Numbered from the stretch's first letter, positions 24,001 through 35,654 are shown. The stretch is DNA of 64,000 nucleotides from Bolinopsis microptera (GCF_026151205.1 NC_087079.1:14508445-14572444), one strand, 5' to 3'. Program-made: numbers and translations. Notes: generated from the letters alone by a model not told the origin.

Positions 24001-27000
24001 CTCAATAGATGGTAATGCTTGCTCCAGCATAGTTATTGCTGATTTGAAGTCACCTGATTGAATAAATATTTCTGCTTTCTTCACTTGAATATCACAAAGC
24101 TTGATTTCAGAAATAATGTTGTTTGCCATGTTTGATTCTTCGCTTAATCCCATTGGCAGTTGCGTTGACTGTTTGACACCTGTTTTATGTAACTCCAAAT
24201 CGATCTGGTTGCCAACAAACTCTTCCTTACTTGGCACAGAAACTGCAAGCTCTAGATGATGGTTGAAACCTTGAGGAAGCTGAAGTCTCTGGCATGTCCA
24301 AGCAGCTTTGTAATGAATCAAGTTTACCAAATCTGGATTATTTAACACAGAAACTGCAAGAAGTTCTTGAATCGCATAGAGAGGGAGGAGATGGTCAATA
24401 AAACCAAAGAGTTGAAGTTGTTTACAGAGCTCTTCCAGATAAAATAAGCTGAGTTCTGGGTGAGGAAATGTAACTTTGTTAACAGTTACCGTATTTTGCT
24501 TATCGTGCAGCATTTCAACGATGTTTTCAGGAAGTCTGAATGAAGCCCAATCGGCTAAATTCGCTGGGAAACTGATTTGACATTGTGATTTTGTTGTTTG
24601 TTTCACATTTCCTCCAGCCTTCCCACCTTTAGCACGCTTTCCATCTCCAGTCATTGGCTTCTCTTCAGCAGCTGGGGTATCCTCTAAATTCATCAGGCAT
24701 GTCTGTAAAACCTTTTTATACATATTGTAAGCAAGCAACATGGAGTGCTTAACATTGCCACCTGAATGAAGCACCATCTTAGATCTAATGACTAAGATCC
24801 TTGCCATCAGCTCACCCCTCTGAACATCCAGCATCTCTTCTGAAGATTCCATTGCTTCATCGACATAAATTAACAATGGTTTTGGTTTGCTAATGATGTC
24901 TACCTTCTCTTCACTCAGAGATGTTGTCAATGTGGACATTGTTTGCCTTGTCCGTGTGACACTAAGTGTATGTGCGATGCTTCTTGACTTTAGATCTTCT
25001 TGTTCTTCTATTGGCATCAAAACTGTGCCTTTCTCTTCACTTTTCAAACCGACAGCAATATCCAAAGCCCACTCAAGCTGGTCTAGCACATCATTGATTG
25101 GATATTGATTAATGAAAAGCCACTCTGCAAACCTAGTAATGCTCTCTATTTTCTTCACTCGTAGCTGAGGGTTTTGAAGAAGCATGATGGACTGTTGAAG
25201 AGCATAGAGCTGCTCCTCTTTATTAGAAGATGACATTGCAACCCTGTGCCACATGTCAGATACTGTGTCTTCAGTCTCAATCCTCTCCAATTTGGCTAGG
25301 TCACCATTGGGGGATAAACCAAGATTGACCTTAAAAAGTGCTCTATACTTCAGTATAAGAGGATGGGTTGGTCTTGGCATTGAAAGAGCTGCTCTCTCTG
25401 CTTCTTCCAATCCTGAGCTCCAATTCTTTTCATCTAAAAATATGATAAACAGAGCACCATAAAGATGGGCTCTGAGATCGATCTCTTTTTGTTGTTTAGG
25501 AGAAATCTCGACCAGTTTCTGATTTTTATCAGGTGCTAGATTAGCAATGACCTTTAGTACCTTTAAAAGATTTTCCTTCAGAGGACCTCTTCCATTGCTT
25601 CTCTGCAAATGAGGTAGTATCGCATTCCAGAAATGCTGCATAACTTCCATAGCAAGCTCATAGTCTTTGGCTTGCTCAGCTGCCAGAACTGCATTTGTGA
25701 ACAAATTGAATGCAGGTAAACGATCAGTGATGGAAGTCTCAGAAATGGCAAATGATAGCTCAGATTTACCTAAAATGAGGTTGTGGTAGCACAATAGCTT
25801 GTTGGCGGTGACCCTGCAGCCTGGTCGTGCAAAATGAGGATGATTTTGAAGCTCTGAGATCTTAGCACAGCAATTGTCGATCAATTCTTTATTTGAGAGT
25901 TTTAGGGACAACGATGCAAGTTTCGTCCAAATTTCTAACTCAATCAACTTATCACTCCAATCACTGCTATCAATCATCTTCAATGTTTCTTGCATAGTTG
26001 GCGTATTGGGGAACACATAATACTGGTTAGTGTTCATATGATTCATTTCAACAGCAACAATACTTTTACAAGCAACAGAAAAACTATCTGTGTTTTCATC
26101 TTCGGGGAGCAGATTCTTGAGAGGTTGTGCAAGCACTTGTTTACATTTCACCCACAAGCAAAGCAAAGACTTCCTTTTATGTAGACCAACCTTGGAGTTG
26201 CCAACAATTTTCTGATAAACAAGTTCAGATATCTGAATAGCTGTCGTTATGTCCTCAGCAATAACAGGATCAACATTTGGCATAGCATCTTTTGTATCTT
26301 TTTTGGCACCACCTTTTTTGGCGACAGGAGTTACGCTTTTCTTGCCTGACTTCGGTTTTGAGGGAGAACCCTTTCGCGATGGAGAGCCTTTTCTAGAAAG
26401 GCTTGGAGAGGTAGATCCACTCAACAGCTTGGCAACTTTATGTTTAGTGAGATAACCTTGGACCAAGGCTTCTGCAAACTGACAAACAAGAACAAAGTCG
26501 ACACCACCTTTGGAGGACATGAGGAGGTTGTACCCTTTAGAGAGCCAATCTATGACTTTGTTGTGGTTGTTTTTATCGATTGTCTGCTTCAGATAATTCC
26601 AAATATAGACACAAGAGTTGTTCACTAACCACCACTCTTTCAAAGCAGTACCCTGCTGACCACCTTTTATGAAATGGTCAATGCATTCCTCCTGGACTTC
26701 TTTAACCCATTCACAATATGACTCCCAATGGGGATAGTCAATATGAGAGGTAAGGTCTGCCTCATTTGCAACAATCTGTTTTGGAAGGCTCGGCCCCTCT
26801 CCCAATGCAATCTTCTCTTGCATGAGGAAGTATATCAGCGACTCAGCAAAGATGAAATTTAATTCTGAAAGAAGAATAGCATTTGCTTTATCAAAGTTTG
26901 ATAAATTCGATCTCCCAGTATTTTTGGTCCCTTGTCTGTCGGATCTTACCGAGCTCGTTCTACTGTGGTTGGACTTTCTGACTGACTCATCTTCATCTAG

Positions 27001-29347
27001 AGGTTGAAAAGCATAACGATCTTCAAACCACAATGCAAATCTAGCTGCAGTGAGAGCCACGTCCCAAACCTCCTCTTTTCTTGCTAGCTTAGCAGTATCT
27101 GCCCAAAGGATGAACCGTTCGTGAGTGTTAGATTCGGTCAACCTGTTCATTTCAGAGACACCTTTTTCTTTTGCTTCTCGGTATTTTGTTATCTTGTCTC
27201 TCAAAACGATGAACGAGGAGCAGTTTTGACTGTTTTCACCAAGCTCTTTAATCCCCCAATTGAAAGTATGAGGTGCAAGGTATTCTCCAACTTTTAACAA
27301 GATAGGTTGTAGCTTTGCTTTAGCATTTTTTGCAGACTTAGCTTGCTCTAAAAGGAATCCTGCCTTTTCCTCGATTGTATCAGGCTTCTTATAAAGATTA
27401 GTTTTCAAGTCGATGCACTTCATGTGGTACAAAATTGTGTTTTTGTACTGATCATTGGGATCCAAGTTCAATGCTTTGGTGAAGTTATCCAAAGCCTCGA
27501 TGAGTTTTTGCTGATCTTGGTAGCATTTAGCCAGCTCAATGTGGACCTGACATCTCAAGAGAACCAGCATACTTTGAAGATCTTCAAGAGAATTGACAAT
27601 CAGCTTGAGAGGTTCGATAATCTGGTGACGAAGATTGTGCTGCAGCATTGGTAAGCACAAATTCCACAAAGTAATACATCCTGATTGTACAGTGAGAGAG
27701 TCACAGTCTCTGATCGAAGCCACCAATGCTTCATGACATTGAAGAATGCTTTTAACACGCACATCAAGAATACTTTTCTTGTATGACTCCTCTTCCTTTC
27801 CAAGCTTTTTCACAATGAGATCAGCTTCAGCAAATTTCACTCGAAACTCGAAGTTGACATCAGTAAATGGTTGTTGCATGCTGTCAAGACACTGCTGAGA
27901 TAAATCAGGTAGACGATGCTGTAAGGTGATTGCGAGTGATTCTAGAAGTAATTCGTTCCTAGTATCTGGATCAAGCTTAAAAGAATTTTTCGTGATTTTC
28001 TCTATGATACCTGTAACTGTCTTGGATATTTTAGTCTTATCCGTTGAAGGGTCACTTTTTAATTTGGACTTCAAAGTGTTGATTTCATAGATGATCATCA
28101 GGTTCAGGTTAAGATCCACCATGTCATTTGAAGTAACAAGGCCATAGCTAGACAGCTTACTGATAATTTCAACAAGCTGCTCCTGGCATTTCGCTTTGGC
28201 CAGTTTAATCGCTATCTTTGTCTCTTTGGATGCTAAATCACTTTGTTTATTCCTGTACAGGCTCTCAATGTAAGATACGCTCAGACTCAAGAGCCACTTT
28301 TTGTTGTGGTCATCAATAAATGTCAACGCTTTCACAATAGCACCTAACGTGTTGACAACATGATGAATACTTTGAAGCACAAGAAATGGTCTGGCAAGTT
28401 TCCAGAACAAAATGGACGCATTAACAACAAGGAAATAATATCGAGAGTTCTTCTTTCCAAACTCGATTGCCTTGAGGATATAATTGGAACATTTTTGTAA
28501 TTTATCAATATCTCTTGTTGAGGATGGCTTATGTAGGTGAGCATGACAAAGATAGCTCCTTGCTAAAAACTGGTTTGCTTTGGGCTTCAAGGTGATGTAA
28601 AAGATAAGAGCCTCTTCAATCAGTTCATGATTTTTCACTAGGTTGATGTTAATGGCAGACTCAGCACATATCACAAAAAGGTCGGGACTGAGGGTCTCTG
28701 TTGCTCCTTTGTGGCCTGAAAAGACAACATTGAAATTGATAGCAAATTAATAGCAAATAATATAAGTTGTTTATCCAAGCAAGCAAGTTTTTCGAACATG
28801 GCAAACTCAGGGAAAATCTCAAAGTTAAAGATATGATTCTGTTCTTTCGTGATCGTAGGATATTTTTGCTTTGACGGGTAGTTGATGCACCTTTCACAAG
28901 CAAGAGCCACTTTGGTCTACTTGTTGTGAAGTGTCTCAGTTACATGGGTTGGAATGGGGCTGGGGTCCCCCCTTTTTTTAGTAGTACACAAATTAGGCGA
29001 AGAGATTGAAAGGCAAACAATATTATACAGGGGGATCATGAGTATTTTTGAGAATTTTTGAATCTGATAATTTGACCATTTTCGCTGGGAATACACAAAA
29101 ATGTCTCAAAAATTATTTTTGAATCTGAGAATATTCATCATGGATTTCTCATTTTCTCAAAAATTTTCCACTCAAAAATAGTGATATAGTACCAAATCAT
29201 TGTTCATATCAGTGCAATGTGGTCCAATTGAGATGAGAATCAATTTTTGAGAATGAGTTTTTCGCCTCTCTTGGAAACTTTTCTCAAAAATACTCAGAAT
29301 AATTTTTGAGAATGAGAATTTGGCTCTCAAAAATACTCATGATCCCT

Positions 29348-29391
<44 letters not shown>

Positions 29392-29524
29392 TTAACGGCA
29401 AAATTGCAAACAGAAGCAATAAAAACTCACCCTCTGCTTTGATTTTCTGGTAAGTTGCAATCAATTTTTCATTGTCCTGATTGTTTACTGCACTCAGCAG
29501 CTGAGATCGAATGTACTGGTCCAT
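21085..29524 (-). CDS. CFAP46: Cilia- and flagella-associated protein 46 (CFAP46/TTC40)
   Basis: Predicted 2,574 residues from two exons, 29524-29431 (start MDQYIRSQLL) and 28715-21085, joined across a 714-bp intron (phase 1, GTGAGT donor, TTTTCAG acceptor). The join gives KAEG-HKGATETLSPDLFVICAE. The start region, LSPDLFVICAE, WNLCLPMLQHNLRH and LLRCQVHIELAKCYQ resemble what I recall of vertebrate CFAP46 (about 2,700 residues). A tetratricopeptide-like repeat sits near residues 420-455, a basic Ser/Lys-rich linker near 800, a Gly run and a Pro/Ala-rich segment near the C-terminus. In other organisms CFAP46 belongs to the C1d projection of the axonemal central pair and supports ciliary beating. 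The small first exon is easy to miss: a 7.6-kb downstream exon with only one intron is unusual for such a gene. Confidence 0.95.
28875..28978 (-). repeat. Short interspersed repeat, inverted partner of 32648-32760
   Basis: Lies inside CFAP46 intron 1. About 90 bp, from tgcacctttcacaagcaaga to catgggttgg, is nearly the exact reverse complement of 32655-32735. The copy here has an altered G/C-rich outer end. Similarity is roughly nine in ten by eye. See the partner entry for the better preserved ends. Confidence 0.85.
29031..29346. mobile_element. Foldback MITE in CFAP46 intron 1
   Basis: The left end gggatcatgagtatttttg is matched by its reverse complement at the right end (tactcatgatccc at 29346). 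The inside carries further inverted and direct copies of tttttgagaat and tctcaaaaat, so most of the element can fold back. No reading frame of note. The flanking duplication is unclear because a C homopolymer follows directly. Confidence 0.75.
29349..29391. repeat. C homopolymer, 43 bp
   Basis: An uninterrupted run of C on the + strand, hence G in the CFAP46 pre-mRNA, beginning two bases after the foldback MITE and 39 bp from the exon 1 donor. Exact length is likely unstable or approximate in an assembly. Confidence 0.9.
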
Positions 29525-30062
29525 CTAATACATCCAATCTAAGAAAGAATAACGTTACACCAATTTAAACCATTTTGTAAATTTTAAACCAGTCAATGAT
29601 GTTCTTGCAAGAATTGCAATCCAGGAATTAGTCTTCATCATCAGTTTGAATGAAATCATGTAATTATTCATGGAAATTTAGAAATCAAACCAAATGCAAA
29701 TAATTGATAACAATGTTCAAATTAGAGTTATAATTTATCATGATAACATCACAATAAGAAAGAAAAAAACATTCAATAACAACTTTTGAACATCTAGTGG
29801 CATTCTTGTTTGCAAGCCAATGAAAAGACAAGGCTGGTGCCCACTAAAAATGCATTACTTAACAAGAGCTCCAATCCATTGTTTTCAAGGGATCTGAAAA
29901 TCATACTTTCACAAATATAAATAATGAATGAGTTTGCTGTTTTTCCTCACTCATTATCACCAATCGTTCACTGTCCAGTCAATCGAGATGGCTGCTTGGT
30001 CCTAGGTTTAAAATATCATAGCTGATTGTACAGTTTCCATTGTTATTTTTAGTTGACAAAAC
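29525..30062. other. Spacer upstream of CFAP46
   Basis: 538 bp between the dynein light chain stop and the CFAP46 start on the same strand. It must hold the CFAP46 5' UTR and promoter. I see no distinctive element. Confidence 0.5.
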
Positions 30063-30407
30063 CTAGATAGCAAGACCAAAAATGCTAACAATGCAGTACA
30101 TTGTTTTATTTTCCCATCGAACAGTGCAGCTTCCATCCGTTGTGTTGTCCCAGTAGCAAGAATTGGACATGTTCAGACCAGCTCCATTTTTCTGCATGAT
30201 CACACAATTTACAATGTACTTGAATGGCTTGCCCAATTTAGTAAGTTGGTTAAGACATTGCTCAACAACATTACTGGTCCACTGGTTCACTTTATTATGC
30301 TGGTATGAATTGCCTCCAATAGTTGCTTCGATAGCTTCTTTAATGATGTTGCTGATTTCGTCATACACGAATGCTGTATCTTCTCCAGTAGCAAAATCAC
30401 TATCCAT
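30063..30407 (-). CDS. DYNLT1: Dynein light chain Tctex-type (DYNLT1/3 family)
   Basis: Single-exon, 114 residues, against about 113 for the vertebrate family. It starts [60 protein letters not shown] and [20 protein letters not shown] are highly conserved Tctex1 blocks. The protein is a dimeric light chain that sits on the dynein intermediate chain and links cargo. Close relatives also occur in axonemal inner-arm dynein. An upstream in-frame stretch to 30512 lacks family similarity, so the ATG at 30407 is preferred. It has no intron. No poly(A) tract or flanking duplication was seen that would prove a retrocopy. It precedes CFAP46 on the same strand. Confidence 0.96.
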   Translation of the reverse strand: MDSDFATGEDTAFVYDEISNIIKEAIEATIGGNSYQHNKVNQWTSNVVEQCLNQLTKLGKPFKYIVNCVIMQKNGAGLNMSNSCYWDNTTDGSCTVRWENKTMYCIVSIFGLAI

Positions 30408-30855
30408 GATAACCTTTGAAGATAATGGGTTAAAGTGGTAATATTGAAGAATATGCAAGTGGTAAAATAGGTTCACTACGCTCAATAAATCCCGATTGAA
30501 GCATTCTATCATGAAGGCTCAACACCAACCTGACAATATTAACTGGCAAGACTTAAACTTGAACACATTCCTATGAAAAGACTGTCATTCATGTCTTTTT
30601 TCCATTTTACACCTGTCACTCACATCATATAATATAATATATATATACACCACAAAAGAAACAGATTCAGTCAATCATTACATTCTACACTCACTCCACC
30701 ACACAAGCACACAAACCATTGAAGCAGGTTACACACAGGTGTACTGTTCACATTATTTGCAGGGAAAAAATGATACTTTACGTAACGTGCGATTTATGTT
30801 TTTGTAGCTAAATTACTCAAGCGCTACCTACCAGATTGACACAAATGCGGGCACA
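30408..30855. other. Upstream flank of the dynein light chain gene
   Basis: AT-rich sequence with a short TA-rich patch near 30625-30650. It contains the presumed promoter and 5' UTR. No gene is recognised. Confidence 0.5.
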
Positions 30856-30863
30856 GCACAGCC

Positions 30864-31075
30864 CAGTGGCGTAACGTTTCCTGTTGGCGCCCCCCCCCCC
30901 CCCCCCGCCGAAAAAGCGCCCCCACGGCCGAAAAAAACGCCCCCCTGTTGGTGCCCCTCCCTAAAATTGAACAAATTAGGTGATTTTAGAGGATAAGCTG
31001 GTAAAATCAAAACGCGCAGTTTTGCTAGTACTTTAGTTAAGTTTTCGAAACTGTCCCACATTCAAACGACGATTT

Positions 31076-31113
<38 letters not shown>

Positions 31114-31124
31114 AGACGGCGCTG
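30864..31124. mobile_element. hAT-like MITE with 8-bp target-site duplication
   Basis: The 261-bp element is flanked on both sides by gcacagcc (30856-30863 and 31125-31132). The left tip cagtggcgt and the right tip (reverse complement cagcgccgt) form a short imperfect inverted repeat. The interior has C runs at 30890-30906 (17) and 31080-31113 (34) joined by GC-rich ggcgccccc motifs. An 8-bp duplication with CAG-type tips is typical of hAT non-autonomous elements. It is non-coding. Confidence 0.88.
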
Positions 31125-31132
31125 GCACAGCC

Positions 31133-31826
31133 TGTCAAAAGCCCTTATCGCATGATCCATCGACACTGCCAGAAGGTGACTGCATAATAACGGATCAACA
31201 TGGAATCATACAATAATAAGCTTGCAGCTTCCGATGACAATGTGTTCAATGTTAGTTTTAATCTGGTGTCATGCTTGAGTTGTTTTTGGACCTCTTCATG
31301 CTTATATTTTATTTGTTATTGGTATTTGCTATTATGAGCTAATATGAACATATACATTCGGTATCTAAAAGTGTATAGCGAGCATATTTAACAATTTTAT
31401 AATCAATAATGTATTGCGAGCAGCTGTGACTTAAATATCGCATGACAATCATATAACTTAATTTAACTGGAATATAAGGAAAACAAAATTATTGTCAGAC
31501 CCGTTGCCACTCTCGGCAGCCAACCAGGGCTCATAAAAGCTTGATAGAGCCTGGGTCCTTTCACCAGCTGTGGTAATGTGAGTGGCGGTGTGGTCAGACC
31601 CACTTTAACAGCATGTATTATTATTAAATACAAGTGCGCTAGCTGCTAGCATACTTGTATCATTTACTTTGAAATCAAGTTTATTCGGATATATATTTAT
31701 TGATTGATTGTGTATTAAATTTTTTTGAAATATAAAATTATTCAAACAATATACACATAATATAGCAATCACCCTATATAAAATCAACCCTTAAAGAATT
31801 CAAAAAATTCCCTTAACAATCAAAAA
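31133..31826. other. Intergenic, no gene seen
   Basis: AT-rich sequence between the hAT-like MITE and the retroelement fragment. No recognisable coding or structural feature. Confidence 0.5.
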
Positions 31827-32100
31827 TTACCCTTGGCCTTGTGGCTCCAAGTTAAAATCTAGACTGTTTATATCAACAATGTTTTTTCTTGCACCTCTGT
31901 CTCCACGGAGAGAAATCACTGTTGTTCTAAGGATTTCAAAGCGAAGGCGCTTTCTGATGTATCTTACAGCGTCTGAGTACCTCTGGCCAGTGTGGTACTC
32001 CATCTTACTGGCCAGCTTCTTGACCAGTCTCTCAGCTTCACCACCCATTCCACCAGAAGTCGAGAACACTAAATTGTGTATTAAATTGGTGATAAATAAT
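31827..32100 (-). mobile_element. Retroelement-derived coding fragment
   Basis: Encodes about 85 residues with FSTSGGMGGEAERLVKKLAS, then YIRKRLRFEILRTTVISLRG. I recognise this combination as a C-terminal tail common in retrotransposon polyproteins of marine invertebrates, but I cannot name the clade with confidence. No reverse transcriptase motif lies upstream within reach, so only a remnant is present. Confidence 0.5.
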
Positions 32101-32647
32101 ATAATTGTCTTTTCTCAATATTTGTGATCAAGAAAGGACTTTAAAAGGTGAGTAAGGGTATAGTATGAGATGATAAAATGCAATTGACTGACTCACTGGC
32201 AACAATATAAAATAATCAAACACGTATTTATGGTCTCACAACAGCTGAAAAAACTTGTGAGTAGCCTCGATCCCTCTTTTTCAAGGAGTCAGATCAGTTT
32301 TTGGACAGTAAAGCTTACCTGGAGACCTCAGGCTATTATGTTCATAAACATATACATAATAGAGATTCGGCGGAATGACAGGCTGAGCGCGGCCCAGTAA
32401 AATAAAGCTAGATAGACAAATCAATATTATATCAAGTGCTTGACTATGCTTCGACCTATTATTTAAATTTGAACAAGTATAATTACTCTGAGCCCTTAAT
32501 GAATCATATAAAGCTTAATATTATTATTGTGTGTTTCCCTCTGTGTCCAAATACAACACAAATCATATTATAATACTATAACATGGTACTATGTTAACAG
32601 TACACTTATACTACGATGCAATGTAAAAAAAATAAAATAAAAAAAAG
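32101..32647. other. Intergenic, no gene seen
   Basis: AT-rich sequence with nothing recognisable between the retroelement remnant and the short inverted-end repeat at 32648. Confidence 0.5.
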
Positions 32648-32760
32648 GGGGACCCCCAACCCATGTAGCTGAGACACCTCACAGCAAGTAGACCAAAGTG
32701 GCTCTTGCTTGTGAAAGGTGCGTCAATTACCCGCCGAAGCGGTGGGTTGGGAGTCCCCCT
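32648..32760 (+). mobile_element. Short MITE-like repeat, about 113 bp
   Basis: Its ends are an imperfect inverted repeat: gggggacccccaaccca on the left and tgggttgggagtccccc on the right. An inner hairpin cccgccgaagcggtggg lies near the right end. A copy in reverse orientation sits at 28875-28978. It is non-coding, and I could not define a target duplication. Confidence 0.7.
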
Positions 32761-33731
32761 GGGATCATTTCGTCCGTAAAATTATATACAACATAAAATA
32801 GTACAGTAAAATATCAAAATTGCAATGTAGATCTCCGTTTACTAGCTACTCGCATCGCAGTGTTCACGGCCTGTACTGCGCGAACGACAGAAATTATTCT
32901 GAAAATTATTTTGCTTCTGAAATTTTGGCTCAAGTTATTAATAACTGTGACATGTAATTGTAAAATATTAATTGGGACCCTGCTTAACGGGTGATACTCG
33001 TAAAATATTTGTTCCGTATATTGACCGTCGACGAGTCCAACTCGGCGCGCGTCCTGGTAGGTTGTAAACCTACAAAACCCTTGTATCACGTTGCGACCCC
33101 CACGGTCGTTTCACTATGGTGAAACGTCCTGACGATACAGGGGAGCCGCGCACTTCGTGCGCGGCGGGTCATACAACGTATGACAACAAAACCCTGCTCG
33201 CGGCGATTACAGCTGCACCTGAGAATTTCTCAACAATGTGTGCAGCTGTGTGTATGGTGGGCTGTATATATATGGTTGAAATTGAAATTTGAATTTATTA
33301 ATGAATATTGCTCTATCCAGAGCCCTTGCGCTTGCAGTAGCGCGCGCCCGCCTTACGGCGGTAAAAAGGGCTCTAGCCATGAACCCACCCAACGATTTTG
33401 GCACCACTGTACAGTGGTGCCAAAATTTCCCGCGCTTTTGTCCTCATATGCGACGTGTGTAGCCTTTCAAACATTGATTGCGTAAACGAGGTGTCGTACG
33501 TAACCTCCAGATCGGGTGACAGGGAGCTGACCATGCCCGAACCTAATTGATCATTGATTGGGTCTGAGGTCACGTGATTATGAGCCTATGAGGTCACGTG
33601 ACTATGACGTCAACAGACCTTGGCCTCCGTTTCCCGCATATTGGACCAGGTGAGCTTGCATGCTTGTGAATGTAGGTGTAAGTACAGCTGTATTGTAGTT
33701 TATACCTAATTAACCCTATACACGGTCACTA

Positions 33732-34718
33732 CTTACTTACTTTGGGCGATCCTCAATCGAAATCCCATTCACTGTCTGCCTCCACACGTCTCGATCGCAC
33801 ATAACAGTTCGAAGGTCGTCTAACTGGAGCCCAGTGTCACGAGCTACTACGTCCAGGAAGGTGAGTGGTCTCCTTCCACGGCCGGATTGGGCAAGTCGCC
33901 AGGGGAGGATAGTGGAGATAACTTGGTCAGAAGCTCTCATGCAATGCCCAGCAAATCTGGAACGCCTCGACGCAACCACTGAGGCAATAGATGGAAGGTT
34001 GCCATAGATCTGCTTGAGGGTTGGATGTTTCTTCCACGAGATGTTCTTGGCCTTCATTAAAAGACGGGTGTAGCATCCGTTGAGGCGCTTCTCAAGCTGC
34101 TTGTTTATGGTCCATGTCTCTGATCCATAGAGCAATACTGGTTCTACACAGGCTCTAAAGAACTTGACTTTCAGTTGTTCGGAAATGCCAGAGGACCAGA
34201 CTTTTTGCAGTTTAATACAGGCTGACCAGGCCATTCCTTTCCTTGTGTTGAAATCCTTTCTACTGTCCGCAATGAAAGAGCCGAGGTATTTAAAGTCATC
34301 AACCTGTTTAATCTGGCGGCCTGAGATGGAATGTAAGTCGACAGTGTCAGGGATGTTGATGGTCATGAACTCGGTCTTAGAAGCATTCATAGCAAGACCA
34401 ACTTGTGCGGCTGCATTTTCAAGGTCTGTCAGCAGAAGTTGGACTTGCTCTATGGTGTCTGACATTAAGGCCAAATCATCAGCAAAGTCAAGGTCTGTGA
34501 TTTTGACCGCAGGCACTCTTCGACTTTTCCTAGGCACGATGGTAAGACCGAATTCTTCACCCATGCAGCTTCTGAGGACATAGTCAAGGACGATGATGAA
34601 GAGAAAGGGTGCTAGAGTGTCCCCTTGGAGAACTCCAATAAGTGTCCTAAAAAAGTCAGTAAGGCCGTCGATGGTCTGGACACGAGAGAACGATGAGTCA
34701 TAAAGAAGCCTGATAGCA
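33732..34718 (-). mobile_element. 5'-truncated LINE insertion
   Basis: A 987-bp insertion bounded by a 12-bp target duplication acacggtcacta (33720-33731 and 34718-34729). The 3' end carries a short AAGT-type tail (aagtaagtaagtag) in which the first TAA is the stop codon, so there is almost no 3' UTR, as in RTE-like LINEs. It sits in the spacer of the TTAA-flanked element, so it arrived later. Confidence 0.88.
33737..34717 (-). pseudogene. LINE reverse transcriptase, C-terminal part
   Basis: An open frame of 326 codons without a start, truncated at its 5' end. It begins within the reverse transcriptase fingers/palm. GVLQGDTLAPFLFIIVLDYV precedes TDLDFADDLALM, whose Asp-Asp is the catalytic pair. 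YLGSFI and LLYGSETW in the thumb region follow. The frame is uninterrupted from the truncation point to the stop, which suggests a fairly recent insertion. The endonuclease and the N-terminal part are missing, so it should be inactive. Confidence 0.9.
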
Positions 34719-35654
34719 CACGGTCACTATGCACTATAGAAACCTGAAAAGTGGTTACTGCATACTGGAGGGAGAAGTGCCAGGACTACCTGCGCTACAT
34801 AGACGCTGTTGTCAGCACTGCGCACGCGCGCACGAACCTTCCCATCGGGGTTCGCGCGTGGATAGGTGCTTTTCTTGACTTGTGAAACAAGCGCGCCCGA
34901 AGTGGCGCGAAAGCACATGGTTAGGTGAATAATGAATATGACATTGTGTAGCGAGATGCACTACTGGGCCGCGCCGCGCATCAAATAATTCTTCTCGCCG
35001 TAGATCGGCAAAATGTTCACCTAAAATGTTCGAACACAAATCATTCAAAGCGGCTAACAAATGGTGAAATGACTAAAACGACACGCGCGGCGTCGGATAT
35101 GAGGACAAAAGCGCGGGTAATTTTGGCACCACTGTACAGTGGTGCCGAAATCGTTGGGTGTGTTCATGGCTAGAGCCCTTTTTACCGCCGTGAGGCGGGC
35201 GCGCGCTACTGCAAGCGCAAGGGCTCTGGATAGAGCAAGGCAAAATGCACCACTGGGCCTCGCCGAGCTGCTAGTTATATTAATACATCAACATTTTTTA
35301 TTTTGGAGCAACTGCAGCTTACATTACTGACTTGACGATTTCTACTTGTGAAACAAGCGCGTCACGCAGTACGCGTAGACACATGGCTATGTGAACGTAG
35401 CATGCAAAATGTCGATAAAACAATTTAATTTGAATAGAAAGCTTGATTTAATTAGGTCACTGGTCATGTCAACCCAAAAAACCTAACTGGCCTGGCCGTG
35501 TTAATTTTTCAATATGCAATATAGTAGCTGCAGTTGCCTGTTTGTCGTCGCGCGTGACGTATTGTAGGTTTACAACCTACCAGGACGCACGCCGAGTTGG
35601 ACTCGTCGACGGTCCAATATATGGAACAGATATTTTACGAGTATCACCCGTTAA

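Larger units (their letters stand above)
32988..35650. mobile_element. TTAA-flanked, hairpin-rich non-autonomous element with nested LINE
   Basis: TTAA stands immediately outside both ends (32984-32987, 35651-35654). The tips mirror each other: cgggtgatactcgtaaaata on the left and tattttacgagtatcacccg on the right. About 93 bp at the tips and a further inner block of about 130-150 bp (left 33310-33450, right 35095-35240) are inverted repeats of each other. The middle of the arms differs. The arms are full of perfect hairpins, for example ccgcgcacttcgtgcgcgg near 33149 and the 30-bp palindrome centred at 33410. TTAA flanks are typical of piggyBac-type elements, so this may be a non-autonomous relative (inference). 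No transposase is seen. Confidence 0.78.

Noticed and set aside
29327-29430. Poly-Gly extension after the CFAP46 N-terminal exon
   Set aside because: It is intron translated through the G homopolymer. The GTGAGT donor ends the exon at 29431.
30063-30407. Dynein light chain as a processed pseudogene
   Set aside because: The frame is intact and highly conserved, and there is no poly(A) tract or flanking duplication. Lack of introns alone is not enough.
33180-33573. Frames of about 60-100 codons inside the hairpin-rich element
   Set aside because: They lie in inverted repeat arms on both strands, start at non-specific codons and match no family.
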